DNA of 64,000 nt from Mycolicibacterium rhodesiae JS60 (GCA_000230935.2 AGIQ01000001.1:1550001-1614000), one strand, 5' to 3'; shown: positions 19,567 to 28,712, numbered from the stretch's first letter. Translations and numbers: made by a program. Notes: generated by a model not told the origin, from the sequence alone.

Positions 19567-20481
19567 CGGATCGAAGCTCCGAAGGGTTTTCGATCAAGAC
19601 CAGCCGACCGCAATGCCGAGACGGCCGTTGTTCTTTGCCGACCTGTGTGGAAGTCGCGCCGTGACGACCGCTTGACGACAACGCTGACGACAGTGACTAC
19701 TGCCCACGACGTCATCTACGGACCGAATTGGTCATTGACTACCTGGTCCTGGAGCCTGCCCGGTCCTGGCAGTGTGGGGGTCAGGGGTTCGAGTCCCCTT
19801 AGCGCCACCAGGCACGACAGTGTTGACTCGGACGGTGAGCTGGCCGTTGACGACAGTTCCATCAGTAGGGTCTGTGTGCCGATTAGGGCCACCTCGTCGT
19901 GCGGCTGCTGATCTGGACACCGTGGATCGGCGGCGTGTCGCCGAGGCCGGGCCGCTCATCGCCACGAAGCTGCAATCACTGATGGACCGCGGTGCAGCCA
20001 AGGAGGCCAGCGACCTAACTGGACATCGTACGATTGACACTCGATCCGATCGCTAGTATCGCTGCACAACAACAACTTTCAGTCGCAGATTCACAGTTGC
20101 GGACCGATTACCTTCTCCACGTGCAGCTTTGGCTGGTTAGCTATGCCGCATTAGCAGCATCCCGAAAGGCCGAGTCGTCGCTCTTCGACGTCGAGCTGAC
20201 CAACCCCCCGCCAAGCACGGTAGCCAACGTATCCCGGCCTGAATACCGCAGACGATCGGCAGCGTCGGGGATCGGTGAGTTCCGCACAAACCGCATCAGC
20301 CCACTTATGTTGTGAGCGAACGATGGCCGCGATCTTGATGGTGTTCCCCTGGGCCCAGCGGTCCACGTGCCGGTGGTGGCCGGGCGGCTTTCTTCTTCCG
20401 CTGCAATTTGGCCTCCTGGGATTGGGCGGGGCTCTACGGTCATGCTGAGCGGACTATCCGGGCAGCACGGGGGATCGGGCG
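19567..20481. other. Gene-poor stretch containing the tRNA-fragment repeat
   Basis: No convincing gene was found in these 915 bases. The only clear element is the tRNA-Ala fragment at 19766-19803. Open frames on both strands are short and of mixed composition. A minus-strand TTG frame at 20305-20406 (33 basic residues, AGGAGG upstream) is possible but unsupported. The stretch may be the scar of older insertions beside the att site. Confidence 0.5.
19766..19803 (+). repeat. Attachment-site repeat (right copy, tRNA-Ala fragment)
   Basis: A 38-bp exact copy of the tRNA-Ala 3' half without the 5' half, so it cannot be a functional tRNA. With the intact tRNA it brackets a 1.8-kb segment holding the DUF4143 ATPase. 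No complete integrase gene is present between the repeats. Confidence 0.8.
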
Positions 20482-21174
20482 ATGACGGCTAACAGAGGTT
20501 CTCGACGCTTCTCGCGGATCGGCGAACGCCGTGGTGGGGGACTGCCACTGATGCGCTGGCTGCAGGCCGGGTCGGCGTCGGCCGGGCTGGCCGTGGTGTT
20601 GGTCACCACCCTCCTGCACCCGGCGGCAGCCTTCGCACAACCAACCGATAACGGTGCGTGTGATCCGCTGGGCCCGGAGTCGTCGAATTCGTGTGTGGGC
20701 AAGCCCGAGCAGGAGTGGCCGGTGGCGCAGGGTGACTTCACTGATCCGGACGATCCTGGTTGGGTCTTCTTCAAGCCGTTCTTCGGCCCGGAGGGCCTGA
20801 GCGGGCCCAAGGCTGACAGCCTGCGGGCCGTGCAGTACGGCTGTGGGATCGGACCCGACGGCACGGTCGGCTGCGACACCGTCCCCAGTTCGCAGTCGCT
20901 GTCCAGCCCAGCCGCCTCCTTCGATTGCGGTGACTTGCGTTGTCCGGTGCCGCCGCCGGGAACCACTCAAACCGTGGCCGGTCCGAACCAACCCGGCGAG
21001 TATGTTCGATCCGACACCTTGGCCTTCACCCGCGACGTCGGGGACGTGTCCGAAGGACACCGAATCGTTAACGGCGATGCGTGGTGTGCCGTGGGCTACC
21101 AGGGATCAGTGAGCTGCACCAGCGGAGCCAATGGCTTCACGCTCGCACCGTGGGGCGGCACCCTGAAGCAGTGA
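20482..21174 (+). CDS. Secreted hypothetical protein
   Basis: A 230-residue exported protein. After a basic N-terminus (about 25 residues) a hydrophobic stretch (about 27-50) ends at AAAFA-QP, a typical signal-peptidase site; the long n-region is unusual. The mature part is rich in Gly, Pro, Asp and six or more cysteines (CDPLG, NSCVG, YGCGIG, GCDT, FDCGDLRC, WCAVG, VSCTSG) that could form disulfides. It resembles uncharacterised mycobacterial secreted proteins. A strong terminator follows at 21252. Confidence 0.75.
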   Translation: MTANRGSRRFSRIGERRGGGLPLMRWLQAGSASAGLAVVLVTTLLHPAAAFAQPTDNGACDPLGPESSNSCVGKPEQEWPVAQGDFTDPDDPGWVFFKPFFGPEGLSGPKADSLRAVQYGCGIGPDGTVGCDTVPSSQSLSSPAASFDCGDLRCPVPPPGTTQTVAGPNQPGEYVRSDTLAFTRDVGDVSEGHRIVNGDAWCAVGYQGSVSCTSGANGFTLAPWGGTLKQ

Positions 21175-21251
21175 GCTGCGCCGACTGCACCGACGACGGG
21201 TGCGGTTCACCGTTAGAGCGCTCGGCAGTTGTCCAAGTAGGTCCACGTGAG

Positions 21252-21282
21252 AAACCCGGAGTCAGATGACTTCGGGTTTTTT
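21252..21282 (+). terminator. Rho-independent terminator
   Basis: AAACCCGG...CGGGTTT forms a 13-bp stem with one mismatch and a very short loop, followed by a run of six T. It lies 78 bp past the stop of the secreted protein gene and most likely ends that transcript. Confidence 0.85.
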
Positions 21283-21475
21283 GCTGGGGCGGGGCCGCGG
21301 AGAAGCTCTTCCAACGCGATCACCGCGCCGCATGAGCTGATCTGACCGGCCAGCGTTCGCACTCCCCGCCGGGGTGGTCCCGCCAGGCCCTGGCCGTAAC
21401 CCACGAGTACCGGGTCGCGTAGGTTCTTGGAGAATCACTCCCGAGAACCCAACGCAGCGTTGAACGAAAGTCATC

Positions 21476-21733
21476 ATGACCGAGGACCAGATCCCAGACG
21501 TTCCACCGAATCACCTCTCCATCGACCCGCGCAGCCCCTTCTATGACGAAGAGGTGCTCCTGCGCGACGTGGGTATTCGCTTCAATGGCTCCGAGAAAAC
21601 CAATGTCGTCGAATACGACGTGGCCGAGGGTTGGGTGCGTGTTGAAGTCCCTACCGCGAAGGATCGCCGCGGAAATCCGATGGTCGTCAAGCTCAGCGGC
21701 ACGGTTGAACCGTATTTCCGCCCAGCGGAATAG
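21476..21733 (+). CDS. DUF3297 family protein
   Basis: An 85-residue protein that matches the DUF3297 pattern along its whole length: PPNHLSIDPRSPFYDEE, VGIRFNG, EKTNVVEYDVAEGWVRV and GNPMVVKLSGTVEPYF. The family is widespread in proteobacteria and actinobacteria and has no known function; it has no signal or membrane segment. The ATG at 21476 has GAAAG upstream. The neighbours are unrelated. Confidence 0.85.
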   Translation: MTEDQIPDVPPNHLSIDPRSPFYDEEVLLRDVGIRFNGSEKTNVVEYDVAEGWVRVEVPTAKDRRGNPMVVKLSGTVEPYFRPAE

Positions 21734-21780
21734 CGGCCGCCCCGGGCCACTGGCGCGACGGTGTACGACCGCTTAGGCAT

Positions 21781-22284
21781 TCACCGTTTCAGCAGGCCTG
21801 CCGCTGTGTCGGCGATGGTGTCGACAGCCGCACCGATTGCCTGGTTCAGCGACGGATCGCGGACTGTGTCGGCGAGCGTCGAGAACGACCACGCAGTTGC
21901 CGCGAACGCCGGGACGATGTCGACCAATTCGTTCGGTCGCGGTGGCCGTGGCGGATCGTAGGGCCACAGCGGCGGGAAGAAGAGTTTCCGCGGGATCTTG
22001 CCGGTGCCATCACCGTCGTCAACCCGCACCCACTCGCCGACCGATCGTTTGATCACGGCGGCGCCGTCACCCCCTTGTGCGCTGACGGCGGCTGCGGCCT
22101 CCACGATCCGCCGCGTGACATCGCGAGCCGCGAGTTGAACCTGTAACTGGATGTCGCTCCACGGATCTGGAATCGGACCATGGCCCTTACCCACCCAGGG
22201 CGGTTGCGGTGGAAACAGCACCTCCCACAGCCGCGGATCGATGCCCGCAAGCAGCCGCATCAACGTAGAACTTTCTCTTGCCAT
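21781..22284 (-). CDS. Hypothetical protein, paralogue of the next gene
   Basis: A 167-residue soluble protein. It shares its whole architecture with the gene at 22399-22911: GIDPRLWEVLFPP, then QLQVQLAARDVTRRIVEAAAA, KLFFPP, and a C-terminal helix WSFSTLADTVRDPSLNQAI. Both end in a helical segment with DPSLN and A/I-rich turns. No enzyme motif or signal is visible. The ATG at 22284 follows a G-rich stretch; a GTG at 22305 is an alternative. The tandem pair suggests a local duplication. I do not recognise the family. Confidence 0.7.
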   Translation of the reverse strand: MARESSTLMRLLAGIDPRLWEVLFPPQPPWVGKGHGPIPDPWSDIQLQVQLAARDVTRRIVEAAAAVSAQGGDGAAVIKRSVGEWVRVDDGDGTGKIPRKLFFPPLWPYDPPRPPRPNELVDIVPAFAATAWSFSTLADTVRDPSLNQAIGAAVDTIADTAAGLLKR

Positions 22285-22398
22285 CACAGCCCCCGATCCG
22301 GTCACTTGAGGCCAATGTAGAGCGATAGCCGCCGACCGCTGCGAGTACGGCTCTACTCGACCTGAACATGGACGGCGCTCAGGGCAACGAGTAGACCC

Positions 22399-22911
22399 TC
22401 AATGGTGCAGCGAGCGTTCGGCTCTGCTGAGAATCGTGTCGATGGCGTGGTGGATGGCTTTGTTGAGTGATGGATCGCGGACGGTTTCGGCGATCACCAA
22501 GAACGACCAGGCTGCCGCCGCGAGGGCAGGAACCAGCTCGACGAGGTCGTTGGACCGCGACGGCCGGGGAAGGTCGACCCACCACTGCGGCGGGAAGAAG
22601 AGTTTGACCGGTACCAGCCCGATGCCCTCACCGTCGTCGACACTCACCCACTCGTCGACCACGTTGGCGATCACCGCGGCACCATCGAGACCCTGCGAGC
22701 TGGTGGCAGCGGCGGCATCGACGATCCGCCGGGTCAGGTCGCGAACCGCGATCTGAACCTGCAGTTGGAAGTCACTACGTTCGGCGCCCCAGGGCTCGGA
22801 GAGAGTTCCGGTCGGGCCATTCGGCGCGACCTCGCCCCACTGCGGTGGTGGCGGAAACAGAACATCCCATAGCCGGGGATCGATGCTGGCAAGCATCCTC
22901 AGATGCGTCAC
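22399..22911 (-). CDS. Hypothetical protein, paralogue of the previous gene
   Basis: About 170 residues if begun at the GTG at 22911; the frame is open to 22995 and the start is uncertain, because the position matching the paralogue's ATG is ATA here. Shared blocks are SIDPRLWDVLFPPPPQW, QLQVQIAVRDLTRRIVDAAAA, KLFFPPQWW and VIAETVRDPSLNKAIHHAID. The two proteins look about half identical by eye. The role is unknown; a pair of genes for interacting subunits is possible. Confidence 0.68.
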   Translation of the reverse strand: MTHLRMLASIDPRLWDVLFPPPPQWGEVAPNGPTGTLSEPWGAERSDFQLQVQIAVRDLTRRIVDAAAATSSQGLDGAAVIANVVDEWVSVDDGEGIGLVPVKLFFPPQWWVDLPRPSRSNDLVELVPALAAAAWSFLVIAETVRDPSLNKAIHHAIDTILSRAERSLHH

Positions 22912-23079
22912 ACTCTCCGTGGCTATAGGGGCACCTCGTCGTGTCGCCAGACCGGTTTCCCCCCGCGCGTGACCGTACAGTCGCGGCCGCCACAAGAAAC
23001 GAGTAGTCGACTACTCTAAATTTTCCCGCTCGTCGGAAGGCCAATGCTGCACCGACGGATAAAGGCCGTTGCCGGCTCG

Positions 23080-23478
23080 TCATTCCCGGTCATGGTGACA
23101 GACGGCCTCCAGCATCAAACCGAACGGATCGAGCCAGAACATCGCGAAGTAGGGCGGCGGATACTGCGGAAAGACCTGGGGCTCATGCAATACCTCGCCG
23201 CCGAGTTCCGTCACCAGTCGATGAACGCGTCTGACCGCCGAGCGTGACTTGACCATGAAGGCCAAGTGCTGCAATCCGGTGCGATCGCGCGAGTACGGGG
23301 CCGCCTCGCCGGCGGGGTAGAAGAACAGGTAGGTTCCGGGCTTGCCCTCTGCCGGCCGGAAGGCGAACTGGTCGTGATCGTTCAGGAACGGCTCAAACCC
23401 AAGGACGGGCATCAGCGCGTTGTAGTAGGTCCTGGCTGCCGCCAGATCAGTGACGTTGATCCCCATATGCCCGAGCAT
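23080..23478 (-). CDS. VOC (glyoxalase/dioxygenase fold) family protein
   Basis: A 132-residue single VOC module. It opens with LGHMGINVTDLAAARTYYNA, contains GLQHLAFMV in the middle and ends with FWLDPFGLMLEAV, giving the usual His and Glu metal ligands of paired beta-alpha-beta-beta-beta motifs. Such proteins act as lyases, isomerases or ring-cleavage dioxygenases, or bind drugs. The gene is divergent from the GH5 gene (133 bp between starts) and has no obvious partner. Confidence 0.87.
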   Translation of the reverse strand: MLGHMGINVTDLAAARTYYNALMPVLGFEPFLNDHDQFAFRPAEGKPGTYLFFYPAGEAAPYSRDRTGLQHLAFMVKSRSAVRRVHRLVTELGGEVLHEPQVFPQYPPPYFAMFWLDPFGLMLEAVCHHDRE

Positions 23479-23611
23479 GGGTCATAGTGCAACCCATCCC
23501 GATGCTGGTGCAACCGGGCAGGCGGACCCACGGCGGTTGTGCCGCAAACACGAGCCATCGATGTGCCGGAAATTGACTCCACCGCTGTATGGGTCCCGTA
23601 TACACAAATCT

Positions 23612-26002
23612 ATGAACGCATCTGCTCATATCGGCCGGGTCGGCGGTTTGGCCATCGCACTGGGCATCGGTGCAGCGCTGGCCTCAGCAAACGCGGTGGC
23701 GTGGGCAGACGCGGATGACTCAGGCTCAGGTCGCTCCGCCGCAGCATCGGCGGGCGGGCACGCCGCCCCCCGAGCCACGAAGGCAACTGCCGGCGCCAAG
23801 CCCCGGCCGTCGGTTCAGAAGTCGATGACATCGAAGTCGACGACCCGGCCCGCGTCGCGTTCGAGGGGCGTCACCGCTGCGTCGGCGGTGTCGACACCGG
23901 CGTCCGCCGTGGCCGCGCAGATCACCGCACCTCCGAATCTGACCGCGGTGGTCCAGCATGTCGTGTACACCCCGCTGCACGCCGTCGTGCAGGCGTGGAT
24001 CCTCAGCGAGGTTGGGCGTCAGGTCGATGACTTCATCAACACGGCGGCCGGGTCCTACGTGATCGGCAACGGCAGGTCGGGCACCGAAGACCACCCCGAC
24101 GGCGGTGCCGCGGGGTGGCTCCTCGGTGATGGCGGTGCCGGCTGGACCAGCACGATGGCCGGTGTCGTCGGCGGCAACGGTGGAGCGGCCGGAATGCTCG
24201 GCAATGGCGGTGCCGGTGGCGGGGGTGGTGCCTGCGCCGCTGGAGGCGACGGCGGTGCCGGTGGCCGATTGATGGGCATCGGCGGGAACGGCGGTGCCGG
24301 TGGCGCAGGCTCTGCGGGTGCGGCCGGCGGTATCGGAGGTGCAGGCGGCGACGGCACCGGGTTGGTCTTCGGCATCGGCGGCCACGGCGGTGCCGGTGGT
24401 GAGGGTTCCGACGGTGGCCGAGGCGGCAACGGTGGTAACGGCGCGGCGTTCCTGGGCAGCGGGGGCGACGGCGGCGACGCAGGCAAGAGCAACGTCGGCG
24501 GTGTCGCCACGGGACTGCCCGCACTCGGCGGCGCCGGCGGGACCGCGGGCTGGCTCGGCAGCCACGGTGCTGCCGGGAACGCGGGGGCCACGGCCGCCGT
24601 GACGCAGCCCAGCGGAACGCTGCCGCCACTGTCCAACGTCGGGACCTGGATCACCACCAGCGACGGGCAGGTCGTCATCCTGCACGGCTTCAACGAGGTG
24701 TACAAACTCGCGCCGTACGAACCGTCCGCCAGCGGCTTCGACGAGGAGGACGCACAATTCCTGGCGGACAACGGTTTCAACGTCGTGCGGTTGGGCGTGA
24801 TCTGGGCGGGTATCGAGCCCCAGCCCGGGGTGATCGACACCGCCTACCTCGACTCGATCCAGCAGACCGTGCAGATGTTGGCCGACCACGGGATCTACAC
24901 CATCATCGACATGCATCAGGATCTCTACAGCACCACCTTCTACGGCGAAGGCGCCCCCGAGTGGGCGTCCTATGGCGGCGGCCGGCCCAACAAGAACGCC
25001 GGATTCCCCGGCAACTACTACGTCAACCCCGCCCTGCACCATGCCTGGGACGCGTTCTGGGGTAACGCTGATGCACCCAACGGCATTGGGCTGCAGGACA
25101 ATTACGCACTTGTTTGGCAGCACGTCGCAAGCTACTTCAGTGGCAACTCGGCTGTCATCGGCTACGACATCATGAATGAGCCGATGGCGGGCTCGACCTA
25201 CCCGGTAGCTCTCTTTGGTGGCTCGTTCTTCGCCACCCAACAGCTGACTCCGATGTACAACCAGGTGGCTGCCGCCATCAGGTCCGTCGATGCGAACACC
25301 GCGCTGTACCTGGAACCGCCGAACCCGGCGGTGACCGAAGTTCCCACGCTGCTCGGTCTGCCGGTCGCTCTGCTGGGTCACTACACCGACCCGAATGTCG
25401 TCCTGGCCTTCCACAACTACTGTGGCCCCATCGGTGGTGCGCTGTGCACCAAGATCGTCAATACCCTTGCCGTGCAAGCTGAGAACTACTCCAAGCGACA
25501 CAACATCCCGGCATTGATGAACGAGTTCGGTGCCACGAGCGATGCCGCCACGCTGATCGACACCATGCGGTCCGCGGACCGGTATTTAATGGGCTGGGCC
25601 GAGTGGGCGTACACCGGTGTCGGTGACATCACCGGATCGCCGGATGTCGAAGGGCTGGTGCACGACCCGGCGCTACCGCCCGTCGGTGACAATGTCAACA
25701 CCGGCAATCTGGCGATACTGTCCGCGCCGTACCCGCAGGTGGTGTCCGGCACTCCGAACGCCTGGTCCTTCAAGGACGGTACCTTCGAATTCGGTTATTC
25801 CACAGCGAAGGTCGACGGCTCGGGTGCTTTCGCCGATGGTGCCCTGAGCACGATCTCGGTTCCTGTCGTCCAGTATCCGAACGGCTATCAGGTGACTGTC
25901 ACGGGCGGACATGTCGTCTCGGCAGCCAACGCGGCCCAGCTGGTCATCGCATCGGACCCGGGTGCGACGGCCGTCCACGTCGTCGTTGATCCCGCCCCTT
26001 AA
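23612..26002 (+). CDS. Secreted GH5 endoglycoceramidase-like hydrolase with PGRS-type glycine repeats
   Basis: A 796-residue exported protein. A signal peptide (about 1-33, AWA-DA) is followed by a Ser/Ala/Lys-rich linker, a helical segment, a Gly-Gly-x repeat tract of about 145 residues (GGNGGAAG, GGAGG) like that of PE_PGRS proteins, and a catalytic domain from about residue 345. The domain has HGFNEVYK, IDMHQDLYS, the acid/base DIMNEP and the nucleophile ALMNEFGA, which together point to the endoglycoceramidase branch of GH5, enzymes that cut the sugar from glycolipids. The N-terminal PE domain is absent. TATACA lies 7 bases before the ATG, so the gene may be leaderless. It ends in a 4-base overlap with the convergent oxidase gene. 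Confidence 0.85.
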   Translation: MNASAHIGRVGGLAIALGIGAALASANAVAWADADDSGSGRSAAASAGGHAAPRATKATAGAKPRPSVQKSMTSKSTTRPASRSRGVTAASAVSTPASAVAAQITAPPNLTAVVQHVVYTPLHAVVQAWILSEVGRQVDDFINTAAGSYVIGNGRSGTEDHPDGGAAGWLLGDGGAGWTSTMAGVVGGNGGAAGMLGNGGAGGGGGACAAGGDGGAGGRLMGIGGNGGAGGAGSAGAAGGIGGAGGDGTGLVFGIGGHGGAGGEGSDGGRGGNGGNGAAFLGSGGDGGDAGKSNVGGVATGLPALGGAGGTAGWLGSHGAAGNAGATAAVTQPSGTLPPLSNVGTWITTSDGQVVILHGFNEVYKLAPYEPSASGFDEEDAQFLADNGFNVVRLGVIWAGIEPQPGVIDTAYLDSIQQTVQMLADHGIYTIIDMHQDLYSTTFYGEGAPEWASYGGGRPNKNAGFPGNYYVNPALHHAWDAFWGNADAPNGIGLQDNYALVWQHVASYFSGNSAVIGYDIMNEPMAGSTYPVALFGGSFFATQQLTPMYNQVAAAIRSVDANTALYLEPPNPAVTEVPTLLGLPVALLGHYTDPNVVLAFHNYCGPIGGALCTKIVNTLAVQAENYSKRHNIPALMNEFGATSDAATLIDTMRSADRYLMGWAEWAYTGVGDITGSPDVEGLVHDPALPPVGDNVNTGNLAILSAPYPQVVSGTPNAWSFKDGTFEFGYSTAKVDGSGAFADGALSTISVPVVQYPNGYQVTVTGGHVVSAANAAQLVIASDPGATAVHVVVDPAP

Positions 26003-27444
26003 CTGCCGATGCCGGAGCGCATCAATCCGGCCGGATCGTACTGTTGGCGAATGGTGTTGAACCACTGCAGGTTCGGTCCCAGGTAGCGGGCCAGCGGATC
26101 GCCGATCTCGGGGTAGTTGATATAGCCGCCCACCGAGGCCGACGCTACCGCGTGGTGGGCGGAAGTCAGCCAGCCGCTCGCCGCACCGGAGGTCGCCTCG
26201 GTGTACCACTGAACCGACGCCGCCTGTCGCCGCCACGGGAAGGCGCTGCCCGCGGGATCGATGTCACCGACCGCGCCCGACAGCGACTCGACCACCGCGG
26301 TCGCTGAACCCGCCGACTGCGGCCAGGCCGACATCGCGGCAACGACGGAATCAGCTGCCGCCGAGGTCATCTCACCGATGATGTCCGAGCCGGCGACGAA
26401 TGCCCGAGGGACCCTGGCGGCATCGCCGCCCTCGAAATAGTGGATGAACTCGATGCGGTTCAGCGTGCGGGTGCGGCTCGACGACGCCGACAATCCCGTC
26501 GCGGCAAGCATGTTGCCGGCGACCGAGGATCCGGTTCCCGGCGGTGTCGCGAGGATGACGGTGCAGCGGCCCGGGCCGTCGCCGACGGTGAGGTTGACCA
26601 TGCCCCAGATGTCCCGCGCGGCGGCGCTCAACCAGCTGTGCCAGCCGATTAGCACCGTCGCGGCCGACTCCATCGGGAACGTCATGGTGACCACGTCGCG
26701 ATCGGTGGCCGGAAAGGTGCGAAGCGTCAGCGAGGTCACCACGCCGATGTTGCCGCCGCCACCGCCGCGCAGCGCCCAGAACACGTCGTCGTGGTCGTCG
26801 GCGGATGCGGTCACCACCGCACCGTCGGGTAACACCACCGCTGCCGACACCACGGCGTCACACGTGAGCCCGCACCGCCGCGCGTCCGACCCCAGTCCGC
26901 CGCCCAACGTCAGGCCCGCGACGCCGACCGTCGGGCAGCTCCCCGACGGGATCGACAGCCCGCGCGCCGCGAGTTGGGTTTGCACCGTGTCCAGATCCGT
27001 CGCGGGCGGCACTGTCACCACACCGCGTCCCGCATCGACGTCGATCCCGCCGGGAAGTCCGCGGAGATCGACCACCATCGTCCGGTCGAGAGCCGATGCA
27101 CCGATGTAGGAATGCCCGCCACCGCGTGCGCTGATCCCGATGCGGTTCGTCGAGGCGAACACCACCGCCTTCTGCACATCGGCGACCGAGGCAACGGCGA
27201 CGACAGCCGTCGGAGTGGCACCGCTGAAGCGGGAGTTGAAGACGCCTTTGGCCGAGGCGTAACCGGGGGAGGACGGCATGACCAGACGACCGTGCAACTG
27301 CCCGGCCAGTGCATCCCAGTCCGGCGGGGCCGGGCTCGACACCGCGTTCGGCGTCACCGACCGGCACGAGCCGAGGAGAGCTGCGCCTGCCAGTCCGCCG
27401 AGTGCTTGTCGCACGAACGCCTGGCGGGAAATCTCCCCGGACAT
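25999..27444 (-). CDS. Exported FAD-linked oxidase (berberine-bridge-enzyme-like)
   Basis: A 481-residue FAD-binding PCMH/BBE protein. An N-terminal export signal with SRQAFVRQALGGLAGAALLGSC ends at a possible lipobox. The FAD domain has GGGHSYIG with the histidine that can carry covalent flavin, and SGSCPTVGVAG with the cysteine that would give a second covalent bond; the C-terminus holds the short BBE motif with QQYDPAGLMRSGI. Such enzymes oxidise sugars, alkaloids or polyphenols with oxygen. Its position tail-to-tail with the GH5 gene may mean joint action on glycans, a guess from location only. Confidence 0.9.
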   Translation of the reverse strand: MSGEISRQAFVRQALGGLAGAALLGSCRSVTPNAVSSPAPPDWDALAGQLHGRLVMPSSPGYASAKGVFNSRFSGATPTAVVAVASVADVQKAVVFASTNRIGISARGGGHSYIGASALDRTMVVDLRGLPGGIDVDAGRGVVTVPPATDLDTVQTQLAARGLSIPSGSCPTVGVAGLTLGGGLGSDARRCGLTCDAVVSAAVVLPDGAVVTASADDHDDVFWALRGGGGGNIGVVTSLTLRTFPATDRDVVTMTFPMESAATVLIGWHSWLSAAARDIWGMVNLTVGDGPGRCTVILATPPGTGSSVAGNMLAATGLSASSSRTRTLNRIEFIHYFEGGDAARVPRAFVAGSDIIGEMTSAAADSVVAAMSAWPQSAGSATAVVESLSGAVGDIDPAGSAFPWRRQAASVQWYTEATSGAASGWLTSAHHAVASASVGGYINYPEIGDPLARYLGPNLQWFNTIRQQYDPAGLMRSGIGS

Positions 27445-27460
27445 GCGCTGAATGCTAGTG

Positions 27461-27883
27461 CTACTCCAGCACGAAAACCGGGATCAACCGGTCGGTCTTG
27501 GTCTGGTACTCCGCGTAGGGCGGGTAGGCCGCAACGGCCAAGTCCCACCAGTGCGCCCGCTCGTCGCCGGACACCTCGCGCGCGGTCAGGGTCACGACTT
27601 TGTCGCCGTCCTGCGCGGTGACGGTCGGATTGGCTTTGACGTTGAAATACCAGGACGGATGCTCCGGATCGCCGCCCTTCGACGCGACCATGGCGTAGCG
27701 GCCGTTCTCCTCGACCCGCATCAGCGGCACGTAGCGCTTCTTGCCGGACTTGGCGCCGGTGGTGGTGAACAGGACGACCGGGCGGTCCATGATCTGGACC
27801 CCGTCGGTGGTGCCCTGCTTCAGAATCTGTTCGGTCTGTTCGCGCACCCAGTCAGTGGGGCTCAGTTCGGCATGCTCAGTCAT
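27461..27883 (-). CDS. Deazaflavin (F420)-dependent nitroreductase-family protein
   Basis: A 140-residue DDN-type split-barrel protein. TTTGAKSGKKRYVPLMRV and VASKGGDPEHPSWYFNV are the F420-binding signatures, and the end WWDLAVAAYPPYAEYQTKTD is typical for the family. It would reduce a quinone or similar compound with F420H2, often at the membrane. The frame is open upstream to 28291, but the ATG at 27883 fits the family length. It is 17 bp from the oxidase gene on the same strand. Confidence 0.9.
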   Translation of the reverse strand: MTEHAELSPTDWVREQTEQILKQGTTDGVQIMDRPVVLFTTTGAKSGKKRYVPLMRVEENGRYAMVASKGGDPEHPSWYFNVKANPTVTAQDGDKVVTLTAREVSGDERAHWWDLAVAAYPPYAEYQTKTDRLIPVFVLE

Positions 27884-27968
27884 GGACCGCTCAACTCCTC
27901 TTGTGCTCGGACTATTCCCGCGACTTCGGCGCGCTAACCGCCGCTGAGCGTACGAAAGCGCGCCGAAG

Positions 27969-28712
27969 TCACAACGGCGGGCCCGTGCAGTAGGTCCGCG
28001 GCGGCGTGGTCCAGATGCGCTGATGCGATCCCACGGGGCATAGGTCGTAGTCGGCCTTGTCGAAGCGCTGCAGCACCTTGAAGTCCGCCGACGCGTCGCT
28101 GCACGCGACGGGTTTGATCGTATCGGTGCGGGTGCGATCGGCGACCGGGTGTTTGACGGTGGCGTAGCACTGGTCGACCAACAGATTCGGTATGAGGCAT
28201 AACGTGGCCGAGTCGTTGGTCCAGCGCGCGAAATCGGTTTCCTCTCGACCTCCGTCGGGGCATCGTGCATCCCTGGGGCCGGTGCTGACAACCTCGAAGA
28301 CCCCGGCCGGTTGGGTGCAGTCGACGACGTCGCGACGCGCGATCACCCCCGACGCTATCGCCTCACTGGTGATGCATTGGCCCATTTTGGCTGGGGGAGC
28401 GCTATTTTCGGCTGCCTTGTGCTCGCCGGCCGAGTTGGCCACCCGGCCGACCGCCGCCACGAGGCTGACGGCGATGAGGATCGTGCCCGCAATGATCAAA
28501 CCGCGGCCCGCCGTCGGCGTCGGCGGCGGTCTCGGCGGGTAGCCGGGTGGCGGGTAGCCGACGGGGTAGCTCGGCGGTGGATAGGGCGGGTACCCGGGAT
28601 AGCCCGGCGGGTAGGGCTGCTGCGCGCGGCGGGCCTTCGACCGTTCACGCAGGCCGAGTACCAGCGTCAGGACGCCGATCGCCGGGATCAGCACCACCTC
28701 GCCGACAATCAA
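27969..28712 (-). CDS. Proline-rich membrane protein with LppU/SCO3897-like domain
   Basis: About 247 residues: an N-terminal membrane helix, an RxRR and PYPPGYPGYPPYPPP-rich cytoplasmic stretch, a second helix (about 72-92) and an extracytoplasmic domain with eight cysteines (GQCITS, VVDCTQP, ARCPDG, TLCLIP, DQCYA, PVACSD, YDLCPVG, TYCTG). The cysteine layout resembles LppU-type proteins of mycobacteria, whose role is unknown. The only start in the frame is the TTG at 28712; an ATG at about 28764 lies in another frame, so a start error or small frameshift near 28735 is possible. Confidence 0.65.
   Translation of the reverse strand: MIVGEVVLIPAIGVLTLVLGLRERSKARRAQQPYPPGYPGYPPYPPPSYPVGYPPPGYPPRPPPTPTAGRGLIIAGTILIAVSLVAAVGRVANSAGEHKAAENSAPPAKMGQCITSEAIASGVIARRDVVDCTQPAGVFEVVSTGPRDARCPDGGREETDFARWTNDSATLCLIPNLLVDQCYATVKHPVADRTRTDTIKPVACSDASADFKVLQRFDKADYDLCPVGSHQRIWTTPPRTYCTGPPL

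Noticed and set aside
19770..20056. Tyrosine-recombinase-like tail (SDLTGHRTIDT) downstream of the right att repeat
   Set aside because: Only a weak resemblance to the LLGH box; no catalytic Arg or Tyr in register, so no integrase is claimed.
20305..20406. Minus-strand 33-aa basic frame with AGGAGG before a TTG
   Set aside because: A single Shine-Dalgarno match is not enough; there is no family or neighbour support.
24060..24620. Repetitive GGCGGTGCCGGTGGC-like DNA that could look like a tandem repeat or CRISPR array
   Set aside because: It is the coding sequence of the Gly-Gly-x tract; the repeats are irregular, in frame, and lack spacers.
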